This document shows positions 48,535 through 57,026 of a DNA stretch of 64,000 nucleotides, in pieces (the stretch's first letter is position 1; every line of letters begins with the position of its first letter). Both the position numbers and the translations under genes were made by a program. The notes under the pieces are model-generated. The model saw nothing but the letters and a program-made list of their open reading frames with translations. It had not been told where the DNA came from and searched no databases. The DNA comes from Phycisphaeraceae bacterium (lineage in GTDB: Bacteria > Planctomycetota > Phycisphaerae > Phycisphaerales > UBA1924), in contig CP054186.1 of the NCBI GenBank assembly GCA_015200025.1, positions 1,798,001 through 1,862,000 on the forward strand, read 5' to 3'.

Positions 48535-49131
48535 ATGACCCCTGAACTCGCGTACGGGCTTGTGAAATCGACGTACTTCAGGCAGAGCGACGAGTGGGGG
48601 TACTGGAACCAGTGGGTCCACGAGCACGAGCATCACTGGGTGCGGATCATCGCGTCGAGGGGGGTGTTCTCGGTCGCGGACCGGGAGGTGGTGTTGGCGG
48701 ATTCGCTGTTCAAGATGTACTGCGCGGTCCGGGCCGGGCACTTCCTCGTTCGCGAGCCGAGGCAGACCGCGAAGGACCTGCTGGCGTACTGCGACCAGAT
48801 CGTGCGGAACACGGCGATCGACGCGGTCAAGGCGCGGGCCCGGGAGTTGAGGCGTCGCCGGGGGAGCATCAACGCGGCCGACGAGGGGGTTCAGGACGCG
48901 AGGGAGGCGCTCGAGAACGAACTCCGTGCGCGGCTGGTGCGTGAGGTACTCCCGTCGTTGAGCGGTCAGGCGCGCAAGTACCTCTTTCTGCACGTCGTGC
49001 TGGATCTGTCGGTCCGGGAGATCTCGGACATCTTGGCCGAGCCGCCGGCCACGGTGCACGGTCGGATCAAGAGTGCCAAGGACGAGTTCCGGCGGGGGTG
49101 GGGGAATGGCGAGGCGGGCGTGGCGATCTGA
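48535..49131 (+). CDS. ECF-like RNA polymerase sigma factor
   Basis: 198 residues from ATG 48535 (GAGGAGG upstream; GTG 48517 lies before it). The N-terminal helical part with REVVLADSLFKMYCAV and DLLAYCDQIVRNTAIDAVKARARELRRRRG follows sigma region 2, and the C-terminal LSVREISDILAEPPATVHGRIKSAKDEFRR is a region 4 HTH. Region 2 diverges from typical ECF factors, so promoter specificity cannot be predicted. The gene immediately downstream encodes a zinc-type anti-sigma motif on a membrane protein, which supports the sigma assignment. Confidence 0.75.
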   Translation: MTPELAYGLVKSTYFRQSDEWGYWNQWVHEHEHHWVRIIASRGVFSVADREVVLADSLFKMYCAVRAGHFLVREPRQTAKDLLAYCDQIVRNTAIDAVKARARELRRRRGSINAADEGVQDAREALENELRARLVREVLPSLSGQARKYLFLHVVLDLSVREISDILAEPPATVHGRIKSAKDEFRRGWGNGEAGVAI

Positions 49132-49149
49132 GGGCATGTGAAGCCGAGC

Positions 49150-49172
49150 ACGCCGCCCCCGTCGGGCGGCGT
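49150..49172 (+). terminator. Hairpin between sigma and anti-sigma genes (attenuator-like)
   Basis: ACGCCGCCC (49150-49158) pairs with GGGCGGCGT (49164-49172) around a 5-base loop and is followed by TTGTGT. It lies 18 bases after the sigma stop. It could partly terminate transcription and so set the sigma/anti-sigma ratio. Confidence 0.5.
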
Positions 49173-49215
49173 TTGTGTCCCCGGAGGGGGATCGGAGAGT
49201 AGAGGAGTCATCGCG

Positions 49216-50046
49216 ATGGCCGAGAAGCAAATCATTGTGAAGAAGGGAGCGATGGGCCGGCTCCGGCTGGCGGGGATCGAGGAGGGGCCGGGGATCGAGG
49301 TGCAGGCCGGGTGCCTGACGGACCGGCAGGTCGCTCGGATGGCGGTCGATCCCTCGGGCTCGCCGACGGCCGAGGTGTACCACGCCGCCCACTGCGACGC
49401 GTGCATCGCGCGGGTGGCCGAGTCGAGGGTGCTGCTGCGGGGGATGCGCCGCGAAGGGCGGTTCCGGAAGGTGGTCGAGCGAGCGAAAGCGGCCGGGAAG
49501 GTCGCGGCGTGCATCGGGGCCGGCGTGCTCTGCGTATACGGCGCGTACACCCTGGGCGGGCGGGTCTCGATGATGTCGGGAGGCGGCGCGTCGATCGGCG
49601 GCCCCTCGGCGATTGTGGCCGACGCGGGCGTGTATGCCTCCGACGGGCCGTACGACTCGCCCGGTGCAGCGCCCGGCACCGCGCCGTTCTTGGGTGGGCT
49701 TTCGCCGTCGGGGGGTGATGCGGCGTATCCGGCCTTCGGCGCGGCGATCCCGCCGCCGACAGGGCTCGCTCGCGGCTCGTCCTCGGGGATCCTCATGCCG
49801 ATCTCGTACCGGGCCGGGCGCGGGGAGACCTGGGCGAGCATCTGTCTTGCATTTTATCGTGACGCGACGCTCGCGGACGCGCTCCGCGAATACAACCGGC
49901 GTGCCTCGGGCACGCCGGCGATCATCACCGAGAGCATGACGATTCGTCTCCCCACCATCGAGAAGCTCAGGGAGTTGTCGGTCACGGGCGGCGGGCCCAG
50001 AAAGCCGGACCTCAAGTCCGGGCGAGTCCCGACGGCGGTCTTCTGA
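49216..50046 (+). CDS. Membrane protein with zinc anti-sigma motif and LysM-like C-terminus
   Basis: 276 residues from ATG 49216. The N-terminal cytoplasmic part has His56-x3-Cys60-x2-Cys63 (YHAAHCDACIARV), the ZAS zinc anti-sigma motif, next to basic helices. One membrane helix follows (about residues 95-115). The outer part has a Gly/Pro/Ser-rich linker and then YRAGRGETWASICLAFYRDATLADALREYN ... MTIRLP, shaped like a LysM domain that binds peptidoglycan or glycan. This would couple cell-wall sensing to the sigma factor encoded just upstream. The arrangement is inferred from motifs; the LysM match is by shape only. Confidence 0.65.
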   Translation: MAEKQIIVKKGAMGRLRLAGIEEGPGIEVQAGCLTDRQVARMAVDPSGSPTAEVYHAAHCDACIARVAESRVLLRGMRREGRFRKVVERAKAAGKVAACIGAGVLCVYGAYTLGGRVSMMSGGGASIGGPSAIVADAGVYASDGPYDSPGAAPGTAPFLGGLSPSGGDAAYPAFGAAIPPPTGLARGSSSGILMPISYRAGRGETWASICLAFYRDATLADALREYNRRASGTPAIITESMTIRLPTIEKLRELSVTGGGPRKPDLKSGRVPTAVF

Positions 50047-50239
50047 TGCCGGCGTGGTCCGGGGCGAGTCGTGCACGGCATGCACCGTGACGTGCGCCCC
50101 GGGCACCAGGCTCGCGGTCTTCCCCGACGGGCTGATCGAGGCGCCCGGACGTGATGGTCGGCCACTCGGGCGGGTTCGGGCGGCTACCGCGGGGAGCCCG
50201 CCCCGGGATCGGCGCGCGGGCGACCGCTACGCTGGGCGG

Positions 50240-52822
50240 ATGACGACGCCGCGAGGATCGGATCGAGGGACCGTGCGGGCCGGCTCGGTGCTCGCGGCGA
50301 TGGTCGTTGTGTTCGCGGCCGTGACCCACCGGAACGCCCCGACCGGGAGAGTTGTTGCGCCGGTGGGATCGAACGAACCGGCCGTTGGTCGTGGCGTGGC
50401 GCCCGCGCCGGTCCTGACGCCGGAGGAATCGATCGCGCGGATGACGCTGCCCGCGGGGTACCGGGTCGAGGTGTTCGCGGCCGAGCCGATGGTCGAGGCC
50501 CCGGTGTCGATGGCCTTCGATGAGCGTGGGCGGTTGTGGATCGTCGAGATGGTCGGGTACATGCCCGACGCCGAGGGGACCGGGGAGACGACGCCCAACG
50601 GGCGTGTGGCGGTGCTCGAGGACACCGACGGCGATGGGAAAGCCGACCGGCGGACGGTGTTCATGGAGGGGCTGGTGTTGCCACGGGGCGTGATGCCGTG
50701 CCACGGGGGTGCGCTGGTGATCGCGCCGCCGGACCTGATCTTCGCGCGAGACACGGACGGCGACGGTCGCGCGGACGAGCGCCGCGTCGTCGCGACGGGG
50801 TTCGGCGGGATCGACAACCCCGAGCACGCGGGGAACGCCCCGCTGCGGGGGATCGACAACTGGGTCCACTTCTCGCAGCACCACGAGGAGTTTGCGTTCG
50901 ACGGCGAGCGGGCGGACGCCCGGCCCACGCCCGCGCACGGGCAGTGGGGGATGTCGATGGACGACGCGGGGCGGCTGTATTACGTGCCCAACTCCGACAC
51001 GCTGCGGGCGGACCTTTTCCCCAAGCACTACGCGGGGCGGGGCTCGGCGCCCGGGCTCAACGAGCTGATCGGGCGCGACGCGGCGGTGTGGCCCCTGGTC
51101 CCCACGCCCGGTGTCAACCGCGGGTACCAGCCCGGGACGCTCCGCGCCGACGGGACGCTCGCGACGCACACGGCGGCCTGCGGGCCCGCCGTCTACCGCG
51201 CCTCGCTCCTGGGCAACGACGCCCGCGGGGACGTGTTCACCTGTGAGCCCGCGGCGTTCATGGTGCGGCGGCTGCACGTCACCGCGGCGGGCGTTCGGCT
51301 CTCGGCCGCCAACGCGTACGAGCGGGCCGAGTTCCTGCGCAGCGACGACGAGCGGTTCCGCCCGGTGTGGGCCTCGGTCGGGCCCGAGGGGGCGCTCTAC
51401 ATCGCCGATATGCACCGAGGGGTCATCCAGCACCGCACGTACGCGACGCAGTACCTCAAGGGGCATATCCGCGAGCGGGGTCTCGAGCGGCCTCTGCACG
51501 CCGGACGCGTCTACCGCGTCGTCCCCGACGGGTACAGGGGTTCACCCCGGGTCGAGCTCGGATCGCTCGGGGACGCGGACCTGGTCGGCTTGCTGGCGCA
51601 CGCGGACGGGTGGTGGCGCGATACGGCCCAGCGCCTGCTCGTCGAGCGGCGTGCCGCGGGGCAGCGAGCGGCACTCGCGGGGATGGCGGTGACCCACGGC
51701 GACCCATTGGCTCGGCTTCACGCGCTCTGGACGCTCGACGGGCTGGGTATGGCGGAGCCCGGGGACGCTCGGGCGGCCCTGTCGGACGGGGACGAGCGCG
51801 TGCGCTCGGCGGGGCTGCGGATCGCCGAACGGTGGATCGATGATCCGGCGCACGCGACCGACGTCCGCGGGTGGGTGGAGCGGGCCCTCAATGACGCGTC
51901 GGACGTGGTGCGTGTCACGGCGGCGCTGTCGGCCGGGCGGTCGCGGGAGGCGTGGGCGGTGCGGACGCTGGTCCCGTGGGCGTGCTCGGGCCGGTCGGAG
52001 GGGCTGGGGCGAACGTCGGCGTTGCTGGGTGCCCGTGGTCGCGAGGCCGAGTTCGCCCGGGCGCTGCTCGCGCTCGATGCCTCGGACGCCGGCGTCGGGT
52101 TCGAAGGGGTCCTGGGCTCGGTCGCGGGGCGGGTGTTCGCCTCCGGGTCGCCGGAGGAAGCGAGGTGGCTCCTCTCGGCGGCGGTCATGCTGCACCGCAT
52201 CGGCGATCCGGCGGGGCGTGTCATCACCGACGCGCTGCGTGGCGTGCAGAATCTCGGAGGCTCGCGTCCACGCACCGTCGAACTGGCGACGCCACCCGCC
52301 GGGTGGCTCGGGCTGATCGGGGACGCGGGACACCCCGCGTCGGCACGGCTGGCCGAGTCGGATGTGTTCCTGGCCTGGCCAGGGAGGCCGGCGCGTGGGC
52401 GCGACGCGGCGCCGTTCCGCCCGCTGACCGACCGCGAGCGTCAGCGGTACCGCCGCGGCGAGGTGGTGTACGTGGCCGCGGGGTGCGCCGGGTGCCATGG
52501 GGGTGAGGGGCAGGGCGTGGTCGGGCAGATCCCTCCGTTGGCGGGGTCGGACCGGGTCCTTGGTTCTCCCGCCCGCCTGGCGAGGATCCTCATGCAGGGG
52601 ATGCAGGGCCCGATCTCGACGCCCAGCGGGGAGTACAACGGGGTCATGCCCGGCGCGCCGATCGCGCACGACGGGGACCTCGCCTCGCTGATGACCTTCC
52701 TCCGCCGGGCGTGGGGCAACGAGGCCGACCCCGTCGGGGTAGACCTGGTCGAGGCCCAGCGCCGGGCGACTCGAGGGCGGACCGAGCCGTGGCGCTCGGA
52801 CGAGATCGACGGTCTGAAATAG
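50240..52822 (+). CDS. PVC-type membrane-bound dehydrogenase with HEAT repeats and cytochrome c
   Basis: 860 residues from ATG 50240. A signal/anchor (VLAAMVVVFAAVTH) precedes the sugar/alcohol dehydrogenase-like beta-propeller (LPAGYRVEVFAAEPMVEAPVSMAFDERGRLWIVEM; DTDGDGKAD and DTDGDGRAD calcium-like loops; WASVGPEGALYIADMHRGVIQH). HEAT-type helices follow (ARLHALWTLDGLGMAEPGDARAAL), then a C-terminal cytochrome c with CAGCH at about residues 749-753. This domain order defines the Planctomycetes/Verrucomicrobia membrane-bound dehydrogenase family. It probably oxidises a sugar derivative in the periplasm and passes electrons to the heme. Substrate unknown. Confidence 0.9.
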   Translation: MTTPRGSDRGTVRAGSVLAAMVVVFAAVTHRNAPTGRVVAPVGSNEPAVGRGVAPAPVLTPEESIARMTLPAGYRVEVFAAEPMVEAPVSMAFDERGRLWIVEMVGYMPDAEGTGETTPNGRVAVLEDTDGDGKADRRTVFMEGLVLPRGVMPCHGGALVIAPPDLIFARDTDGDGRADERRVVATGFGGIDNPEHAGNAPLRGIDNWVHFSQHHEEFAFDGERADARPTPAHGQWGMSMDDAGRLYYVPNSDTLRADLFPKHYAGRGSAPGLNELIGRDAAVWPLVPTPGVNRGYQPGTLRADGTLATHTAACGPAVYRASLLGNDARGDVFTCEPAAFMVRRLHVTAAGVRLSAANAYERAEFLRSDDERFRPVWASVGPEGALYIADMHRGVIQHRTYATQYLKGHIRERGLERPLHAGRVYRVVPDGYRGSPRVELGSLGDADLVGLLAHADGWWRDTAQRLLVERRAAGQRAALAGMAVTHGDPLARLHALWTLDGLGMAEPGDARAALSDGDERVRSAGLRIAERWIDDPAHATDVRGWVERALNDASDVVRVTAALSAGRSREAWAVRTLVPWACSGRSEGLGRTSALLGARGREAEFARALLALDASDAGVGFEGVLGSVAGRVFASGSPEEARWLLSAAVMLHRIGDPAGRVITDALRGVQNLGGSRPRTVELATPPAGWLGLIGDAGHPASARLAESDVFLAWPGRPARGRDAAPFRPLTDRERQRYRRGEVVYVAAGCAGCHGGEGQGVVGQIPPLAGSDRVLGSPARLARILMQGMQGPISTPSGEYNGVMPGAPIAHDGDLASLMTFLRRAWGNEADPVGVDLVEAQRRATRGRTEPWRSDEIDGLK

Positions 52823-52890
52823 CGGCCCGGTCCGCCGTGCCTACGCTCGCGCGTCGCGGGCCGGTGTCGCACGGGCCGACCGCGGCGACG

Positions 52891-54039
52891 ATGCCACGAG
52901 CCCACGACACGACGCGAGGATTGTCGACTTCCCAGGGTTCGGGGCGGTTCACCGGGGCGTTGCTCGTGGTGCTGACCCTGGCGTGCTGGACGACGATCCC
53001 GCTGTACCTGGCGCACCTCAAGGGCATCCCCGACCCGGCCTCGGCCCCGGGGCCCGACGGCTCGCGCCCGCCGCTGGTCGATCCGTGGACGGCCAACGGG
53101 TGGCGGTACGGGTTCTCGACGCTCCTGTGGATCCCCCCGCTGCTGGCGGCGTGGTGGTGGGGGCGCTGGCCCCGCGGGCTGTGGAGAGCGGCGTTGTGGC
53201 CCAGCGTGTTCAACATCGGCGCGCAGATCTGCTTCGGGATTGCGCCCTACTTCGTCTCGCCCGGGCTGATGACCTTCAGCCTTCGGCTGAACATGGTTTT
53301 TGTTACCGTCGGGGCCGCGCTGCTCTTTGCCGCCGAGCGGCGGATCATCCGCACGCGGGGGTTCCTGCTGGGGCTCGCGATGCTCCTGGCGGGGACGGCC
53401 CTGACCGTGCTCCTCCAGCCCGGGGGGCTCGGGGGGGCCACGGGCGTGGGGGTCCTGCTCTCGTTCGGGTCGGCGGCGCTGTACGCGGCGTACGCGTTGA
53501 GCGTGCGCACGTGGATGCACGGGATGCCCCCGATGCTCGCCTTCGCCGCCGTCAGCCAGTACACCGGGCTCGCGCTGGTGGTCCTGATGCTCTTCTTCGG
53601 CACGCGCGGGGTCGGACCCGACGGGGCGCCCGACGTGGTCCGCGGGCTCAACGCGCTGCGCCTCCCGGGCGGGGCCCTGGGGGCCGAGTTCGGGATGCTC
53701 CTGCTCTTCGCCGTGGTGGGCATCGGGCTGGGGCACACGCTGTACTACCACTCGATCAACCGTCTGGGCCTGGCCGTCTCGGCCGGCGTGGTCCAGCTGC
53801 AGCCTGTGACCGTCTCGCTCGGGGCGATCCTGATCTTCCCGAACAACCCCGAGCAGCACCTCAGCGGGTTCCAGTGGCTCACGGGGCTGCTGGCCATCGC
53901 CGGCGCCGGGGTCATGCTCTTCACCCAGCACCGGCTGGCCTCCGCGGACCGTGCGCCGATCGACGAGTTCGACGACCTCCCGGTCGACGAGGGCGTCGCC
54001 CTCGTCGGTCAGAGCAACGAACCGCCCGCGAAGCCCTGA
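52891..54039 (+). CDS. EamA/DMT-family transporter
   Basis: 382 residues from ATG 52891. About ten hydrophobic helices in two EamA halves (LLVVLTLACWTTIPLYLAHL; GFLLGLAMLLAGTALTVLL; LLSFGSAALYAAYALSVRTW; MLLLFAVVGIGLGHTLYYHSINRLGLAVSAGVVQLQPVTVSLGAILIF). The last segment is the usual EamA duplication end. It is an inner-membrane carrier of unknown substrate; related proteins export metabolites or nucleotide sugars. Short charged C-terminal tail. Confidence 0.85.
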   Translation: MPRAHDTTRGLSTSQGSGRFTGALLVVLTLACWTTIPLYLAHLKGIPDPASAPGPDGSRPPLVDPWTANGWRYGFSTLLWIPPLLAAWWWGRWPRGLWRAALWPSVFNIGAQICFGIAPYFVSPGLMTFSLRLNMVFVTVGAALLFAAERRIIRTRGFLLGLAMLLAGTALTVLLQPGGLGGATGVGVLLSFGSAALYAAYALSVRTWMHGMPPMLAFAAVSQYTGLALVVLMLFFGTRGVGPDGAPDVVRGLNALRLPGGALGAEFGMLLLFAVVGIGLGHTLYYHSINRLGLAVSAGVVQLQPVTVSLGAILIFPNNPEQHLSGFQWLTGLLAIAGAGVMLFTQHRLASADRAPIDEFDDLPVDEGVALVGQSNEPPAKP

Positions 54040-54135
54040 GGCGCCCGCCCCCACTTTCCCCCCGCCCCAACCCGTCCGCGCACTATCCTTGACCCGCCCG
54101 TGGGGAGAACCTTCCGCGGGTGAGCGAGGATCATC

Positions 54136-55419
54136 ATGAACACGGAACTCCCCCGCGGCGTCGCCGTCATCGGCCAATCCGGCGGTCCCACCGCCGTCAT
54201 CAATCAATCCCTCGTCGGCGTCGTCGAGGGCCTGCGCTCGGGGCTCCACGCCGCGGGTGTGGTGACCAAGGTCCTGGGCATGAAGCACGGCGTGCGCGGG
54301 CTCACCAAGGGCGAGTTCCACGACCTCACCGGCACCGATCAGGACACCCTCGACCGACTCGCCGCCACGCCCTCGGCCGCCCTGGGCTCGACCCGCGACA
54401 AGCCCGACGCGGCGTACTGCGAACGCATCCTCGACGCCTGCCGGGACCACGGCGTGCGCTACTACTTCTACATCGGGGGCAACGACAGCTCGGACACCTG
54501 CCGCATCGTCAGCGAGATGGCCGCCGCCAGGGCCTACGACATGCGCTGCTTCCACGTCCCCAAGACCGTGGACAACGACCTCAAGGAGAACGACCACACG
54601 CCGGGGTTCCCCTCCGCGGCCCGGTTCGTCGCGATGGCGTGCATGGCCGACTTCATGGACAACATCTCGCTCCCGGGGATCAAGATCAACGTGGTGATGG
54701 GGCGTCACGCGGGGTTCTTGACCGCCGCGGGGGCCTTGGCCCGTCGCTACGACCGCGACCTCAACCCCTGGAGCGACCAGGTCTCGACGGACGGCCCGCA
54801 GCTGATCTACCTGCCCGAGGTCGCGTTCGACCTCGACCGGTTCGCCGCCGACGTGGAGGCGATCTACGCGAAGAAGGGGCGTTGCCACGTCGTGGTGTCG
54901 GAGGGGATCCAGGATAAGAACGGGAAGTCGATCGGCGCGACGCTCATCAAGGGCGGGCAGGTCGACGCCCACGGGAACGTGCAGCTCTCGGGGTCCGGGG
55001 CGCTGGGCGATCAGCTGGCGGACTTCCTCAAGGAGAAGCTGACCCCGGCGGGGGGCAAGCCCCCGCGGGTCAGGGCCGACACGTTCGGGTACGTGCAGCG
55101 GTGCTGGCCGGACGCCTCGCCGGTGGATTCGCGCGAGGCGAGGCGGGCCGGTCGGTTCGCCGCGCAGCTCGCCCTGGCGGGCGAGCGTTCGGGCTCGGTC
55201 GCCATCGAGCGGACGGGCTCGGGGAGCGAGGCGTGGCTGGGGAAGGACAACGGCACGCCGTACCTCTCCGGGTTCAAGCGCGTCGACCTCTCGGCGGTGG
55301 CGGCCAAGACGCGGCACATGCCCCCCGAGTTCATCCAAGGGCACAACAACGTGTCCCGCGCCTTCATCGAATACTGCCTCCCGCTCGTCGGCCCGCTCCC
55401 GGGGTTCGAGAGGCTCTGA
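54136..55419 (+). CDS. 6-phosphofructokinase, probably pyrophosphate-dependent
   Basis: 427 residues, typical of long PfkA-type enzymes. VAVIGQSGGPTAVINQSL is the phosphate-binding start, IGGNDSSDTCRIVSEMA the GGxD region, and VPKTVDNDLKENDHTPGFPSAARFVA the substrate loop with catalytic Asp in TVDND. MGRHAGFLTAAGALARR follows, as in the PPi-using clade (Pfp group). Replacement of the ATP-type Gly by Asp in the GGND/KTVDND region favours pyrophosphate as phosphoryl donor, but this needs testing. Cytosolic glycolysis/gluconeogenesis. Confidence 0.85.
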   Translation: MNTELPRGVAVIGQSGGPTAVINQSLVGVVEGLRSGLHAAGVVTKVLGMKHGVRGLTKGEFHDLTGTDQDTLDRLAATPSAALGSTRDKPDAAYCERILDACRDHGVRYYFYIGGNDSSDTCRIVSEMAAARAYDMRCFHVPKTVDNDLKENDHTPGFPSAARFVAMACMADFMDNISLPGIKINVVMGRHAGFLTAAGALARRYDRDLNPWSDQVSTDGPQLIYLPEVAFDLDRFAADVEAIYAKKGRCHVVVSEGIQDKNGKSIGATLIKGGQVDAHGNVQLSGSGALGDQLADFLKEKLTPAGGKPPRVRADTFGYVQRCWPDASPVDSREARRAGRFAAQLALAGERSGSVAIERTGSGSEAWLGKDNGTPYLSGFKRVDLSAVAAKTRHMPPEFIQGHNNVSRAFIEYCLPLVGPLPGFERL

Positions 55420-55481
55420 GTCGGGAAAGGGGCAACGAAAAACACGTCCATTGTGTCGCCACGCCACGCCCGAGGGGTGTT

Positions 55482-56465
55482 CTAGATCCTCCCCGTTCGC
55501 CGGAGATAGAAGAGAAGGCCCGCGACCATCGCGAGGCCCACGCCGCTGTACATCCACGGGTAATACTTCGGCCAGTAGGTCCGTCCCATCGCCCTGGCGT
55601 CCCGCTCGCGTTGGTTGTACATCAGCTGCCCCGTCTCGTAGGAGTAGACGTTGCCGGTGCCCTGATCGAGCCGATGGACCCCGAACGCCGCGGGACGGAA
55701 GACCAGCGCGGGGTCGTCCGCGGTCGTTGGCGTCACGGTGATCGCGTGGGTGGTCGTCGCGACTAGGGGCGAGTTGTTCGGTCCGGGGCGGAAGGCGCGC
55801 TTGATCATTGTGCGGGGCCAGTGCGGCGGGGAGGGGGCGAAGTTCTCGAAGCGGTGCTCGATTCCGCCCACGCCCGGGTCGCCCCACCGCACGCTGAGCA
55901 ACCGCCCCGAGGCGTCCCACTCCATCCCGATCCTCGCCGACCGGCTCGACGCCGAGTACCGCCCGTCGGCCTCCGCGAACTCAAGGTCCGAGGCACCCTT
56001 GAGCCACGCCGCCCAGGTCGGGACGATCGGCCACGGGCACAGGACCCATTGCACGGGCCCCGGCGGTGTGCTCCCGTACCCGCGCGGCTCGGCCTCGACG
56101 AAATGTGCAGACACCGCGTAGCTCCGGGACGTCGCGCCGTTCCAGAAGGCAAAGTGTTTGTAGTCCTTGGGCACGTCACCGGGCTTGACGTCCTCGGCGG
56201 TTGACCACGTGACCTCGGCGAACGTTCCCTCGTGGTTCACGATGGCCCACGATCGCCACGGGTCGGAATCGCCCGGCCGATCGGTCCACGACGCCTCGAC
56301 CCGCAGCGCCGCGTACCCCGTGTGCGCCCGGCTCAGCGCGTCGAGGGCGTCCTTCGCCCGATCGTCGGGCCCCGGCGAGGCCGAAGCGATCGAGATCACC
56401 AGCGCCGCCGGGGCGGCGAGGGCCCATTGGAACATCCGGCGTGGTACGGCGGGGACGTCGAACAT
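55482..56465 (-). CDS. Secreted protein with C-terminal membrane anchor, cassette E
   Basis: 327 residues from ATG 56465 with GGAG upstream. Signal peptide FQWALAAPAALVISIASASP; soluble domain opening with ALSRAHTGYAALRVEASW and further strand-like stretches similar in layout to LolA-like proteins and to the cassette B-D anchored proteins. It ends in one helix (YPWMYSGVGLAMVAGLLFYL) and a basic tail RRTGRI. Second gene after the Cys-rich gene, 33 bases downstream of its stop. Similarity to cassettes B-D lies in architecture and position; the sequence is strongly diverged. Confidence 0.65.
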   Translation of the reverse strand: MFDVPAVPRRMFQWALAAPAALVISIASASPGPDDRAKDALDALSRAHTGYAALRVEASWTDRPGDSDPWRSWAIVNHEGTFAEVTWSTAEDVKPGDVPKDYKHFAFWNGATSRSYAVSAHFVEAEPRGYGSTPPGPVQWVLCPWPIVPTWAAWLKGASDLEFAEADGRYSASSRSARIGMEWDASGRLLSVRWGDPGVGGIEHRFENFAPSPPHWPRTMIKRAFRPGPNNSPLVATTTHAITVTPTTADDPALVFRPAAFGVHRLDQGTGNVYSYETGQLMYNQRERDARAMGRTYWPKYYPWMYSGVGLAMVAGLLFYLRRTGRI

Positions 56466-56498
56466 GCGAACACTCCCGTCTCGGCATGGTGCCACAAC

Positions 56499-56867
56499 TT
56501 AGCCGCACGACTCCGTGCATTTCTGTTGCCAGATGATCACCGTCGTGGTCGGGGGCGAGGTGGGTGTCCCGCCGGTGCAATGGGTCGTGATCCAGCAGGT
56601 CCCGGTCCCGCCGATGTAGTCCTGGCACGGATACGGACCCTTGGTCAGAATACTGTATTCCTTCTTACCCTGCGCCGCGTGGTCGCACTGGACGGTGCCC
56701 GGGCAGATGGTGTACGCCACGCCGCACTGCCCCGTGCAGGTCGAGTTGAACCAGGTTTCGATCCAACAGCGGCCATTCGAGCCGCCACCTCCGGCGTTCG
56801 CCAGCACCACGAACGGGACGGCGAGCAGCACCCCGACGATACTCAAGATTGTGTTCGGCCTGGGCAT
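56499..56867 (-). CDS. Secreted cysteine-rich protein, cassette E
   Basis: 122 residues, ATG eight bases after AAAGGAG. Signal peptide (TILSIVGVLLAVPFVVLANAGG), then about eleven Cys: GRC, NSTCTGQC, TIC, VQC, YPC, GTC, THC and the final QKCTESCG. It shares the size, export signal and Cys density of the cassette B-D proteins but not their spacing or CVGTG end. It is transcribed from the homopolymer-containing promoter and followed by the anchored-protein gene. Confidence 0.75.
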   Translation of the reverse strand: MPRPNTILSIVGVLLAVPFVVLANAGGGGSNGRCWIETWFNSTCTGQCGVAYTICPGTVQCDHAAQGKKEYSILTKGPYPCQDYIGGTGTCWITTHCTGGTPTSPPTTTVIIWQQKCTESCG

Positions 56868-56890
56868 GTGTTATGCTCCTTTTGATCCAC

Positions 56891-56975
56891 AACATACCCC
56901 CCCCCCCCCCCCCCCCCCCCGGGGGGGGGGGCGGGGGGGGGGGGGGGGGGGGGGGGGGCCCCCCGTTCGTGTCAA
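56891..56975 (-). promoter_or_regulatory. Promoter of cassette E with disrupted/expanded homopolymer spacer
   Basis: On the minus strand, TTGACA lies at 56975-56970 and TATGTT at 56896-56891, followed 24 bases later by the ATG at 56867. After TTGACA comes CGAAC and then only G and C homopolymers up to the -10. With a G run of about 12 this would be a normal 17-base spacer like cassettes B-D, but 73 bases are present here. A T-rich ATTTATTT lies 20 bases upstream of the -35, as in the other cassettes. Confidence 0.65.
56897..56964. repeat. 68-base poly-C/poly-G block
   Basis: On the plus strand: 24 C, 11 G, one C, 26 G, 6 C. The self-complementary arrangement (C run against G run) is unlike any natural homopolymer tract nearby. 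It most likely reflects assembly or read error at a real G tract, though a genuine expansion cannot be excluded. Confidence 0.8.
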
Positions 56976-56988
56976 GCGGGGCGGCGGG

Positions 56989-57010
56989 TCGAAAGAAATA
57001 AATCTTTCGA
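56989..57010. promoter_or_regulatory. Inverted repeat between divergent cassette E genes
   Basis: TCGAAAG (56989-56995) and CTTTCGA (57004-57010) are perfect inverted repeats around an AT-rich 8-base centre. It lies between the -35 of the Cys-rich gene and the ribosome-binding site (AAAGGAG) of the pilin gene. It may be an operator, an UP element or a hairpin in the pilin leader. Confidence 0.45.
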
Positions 57011-57026
57011 AGAAAGGAGCGGGGTT

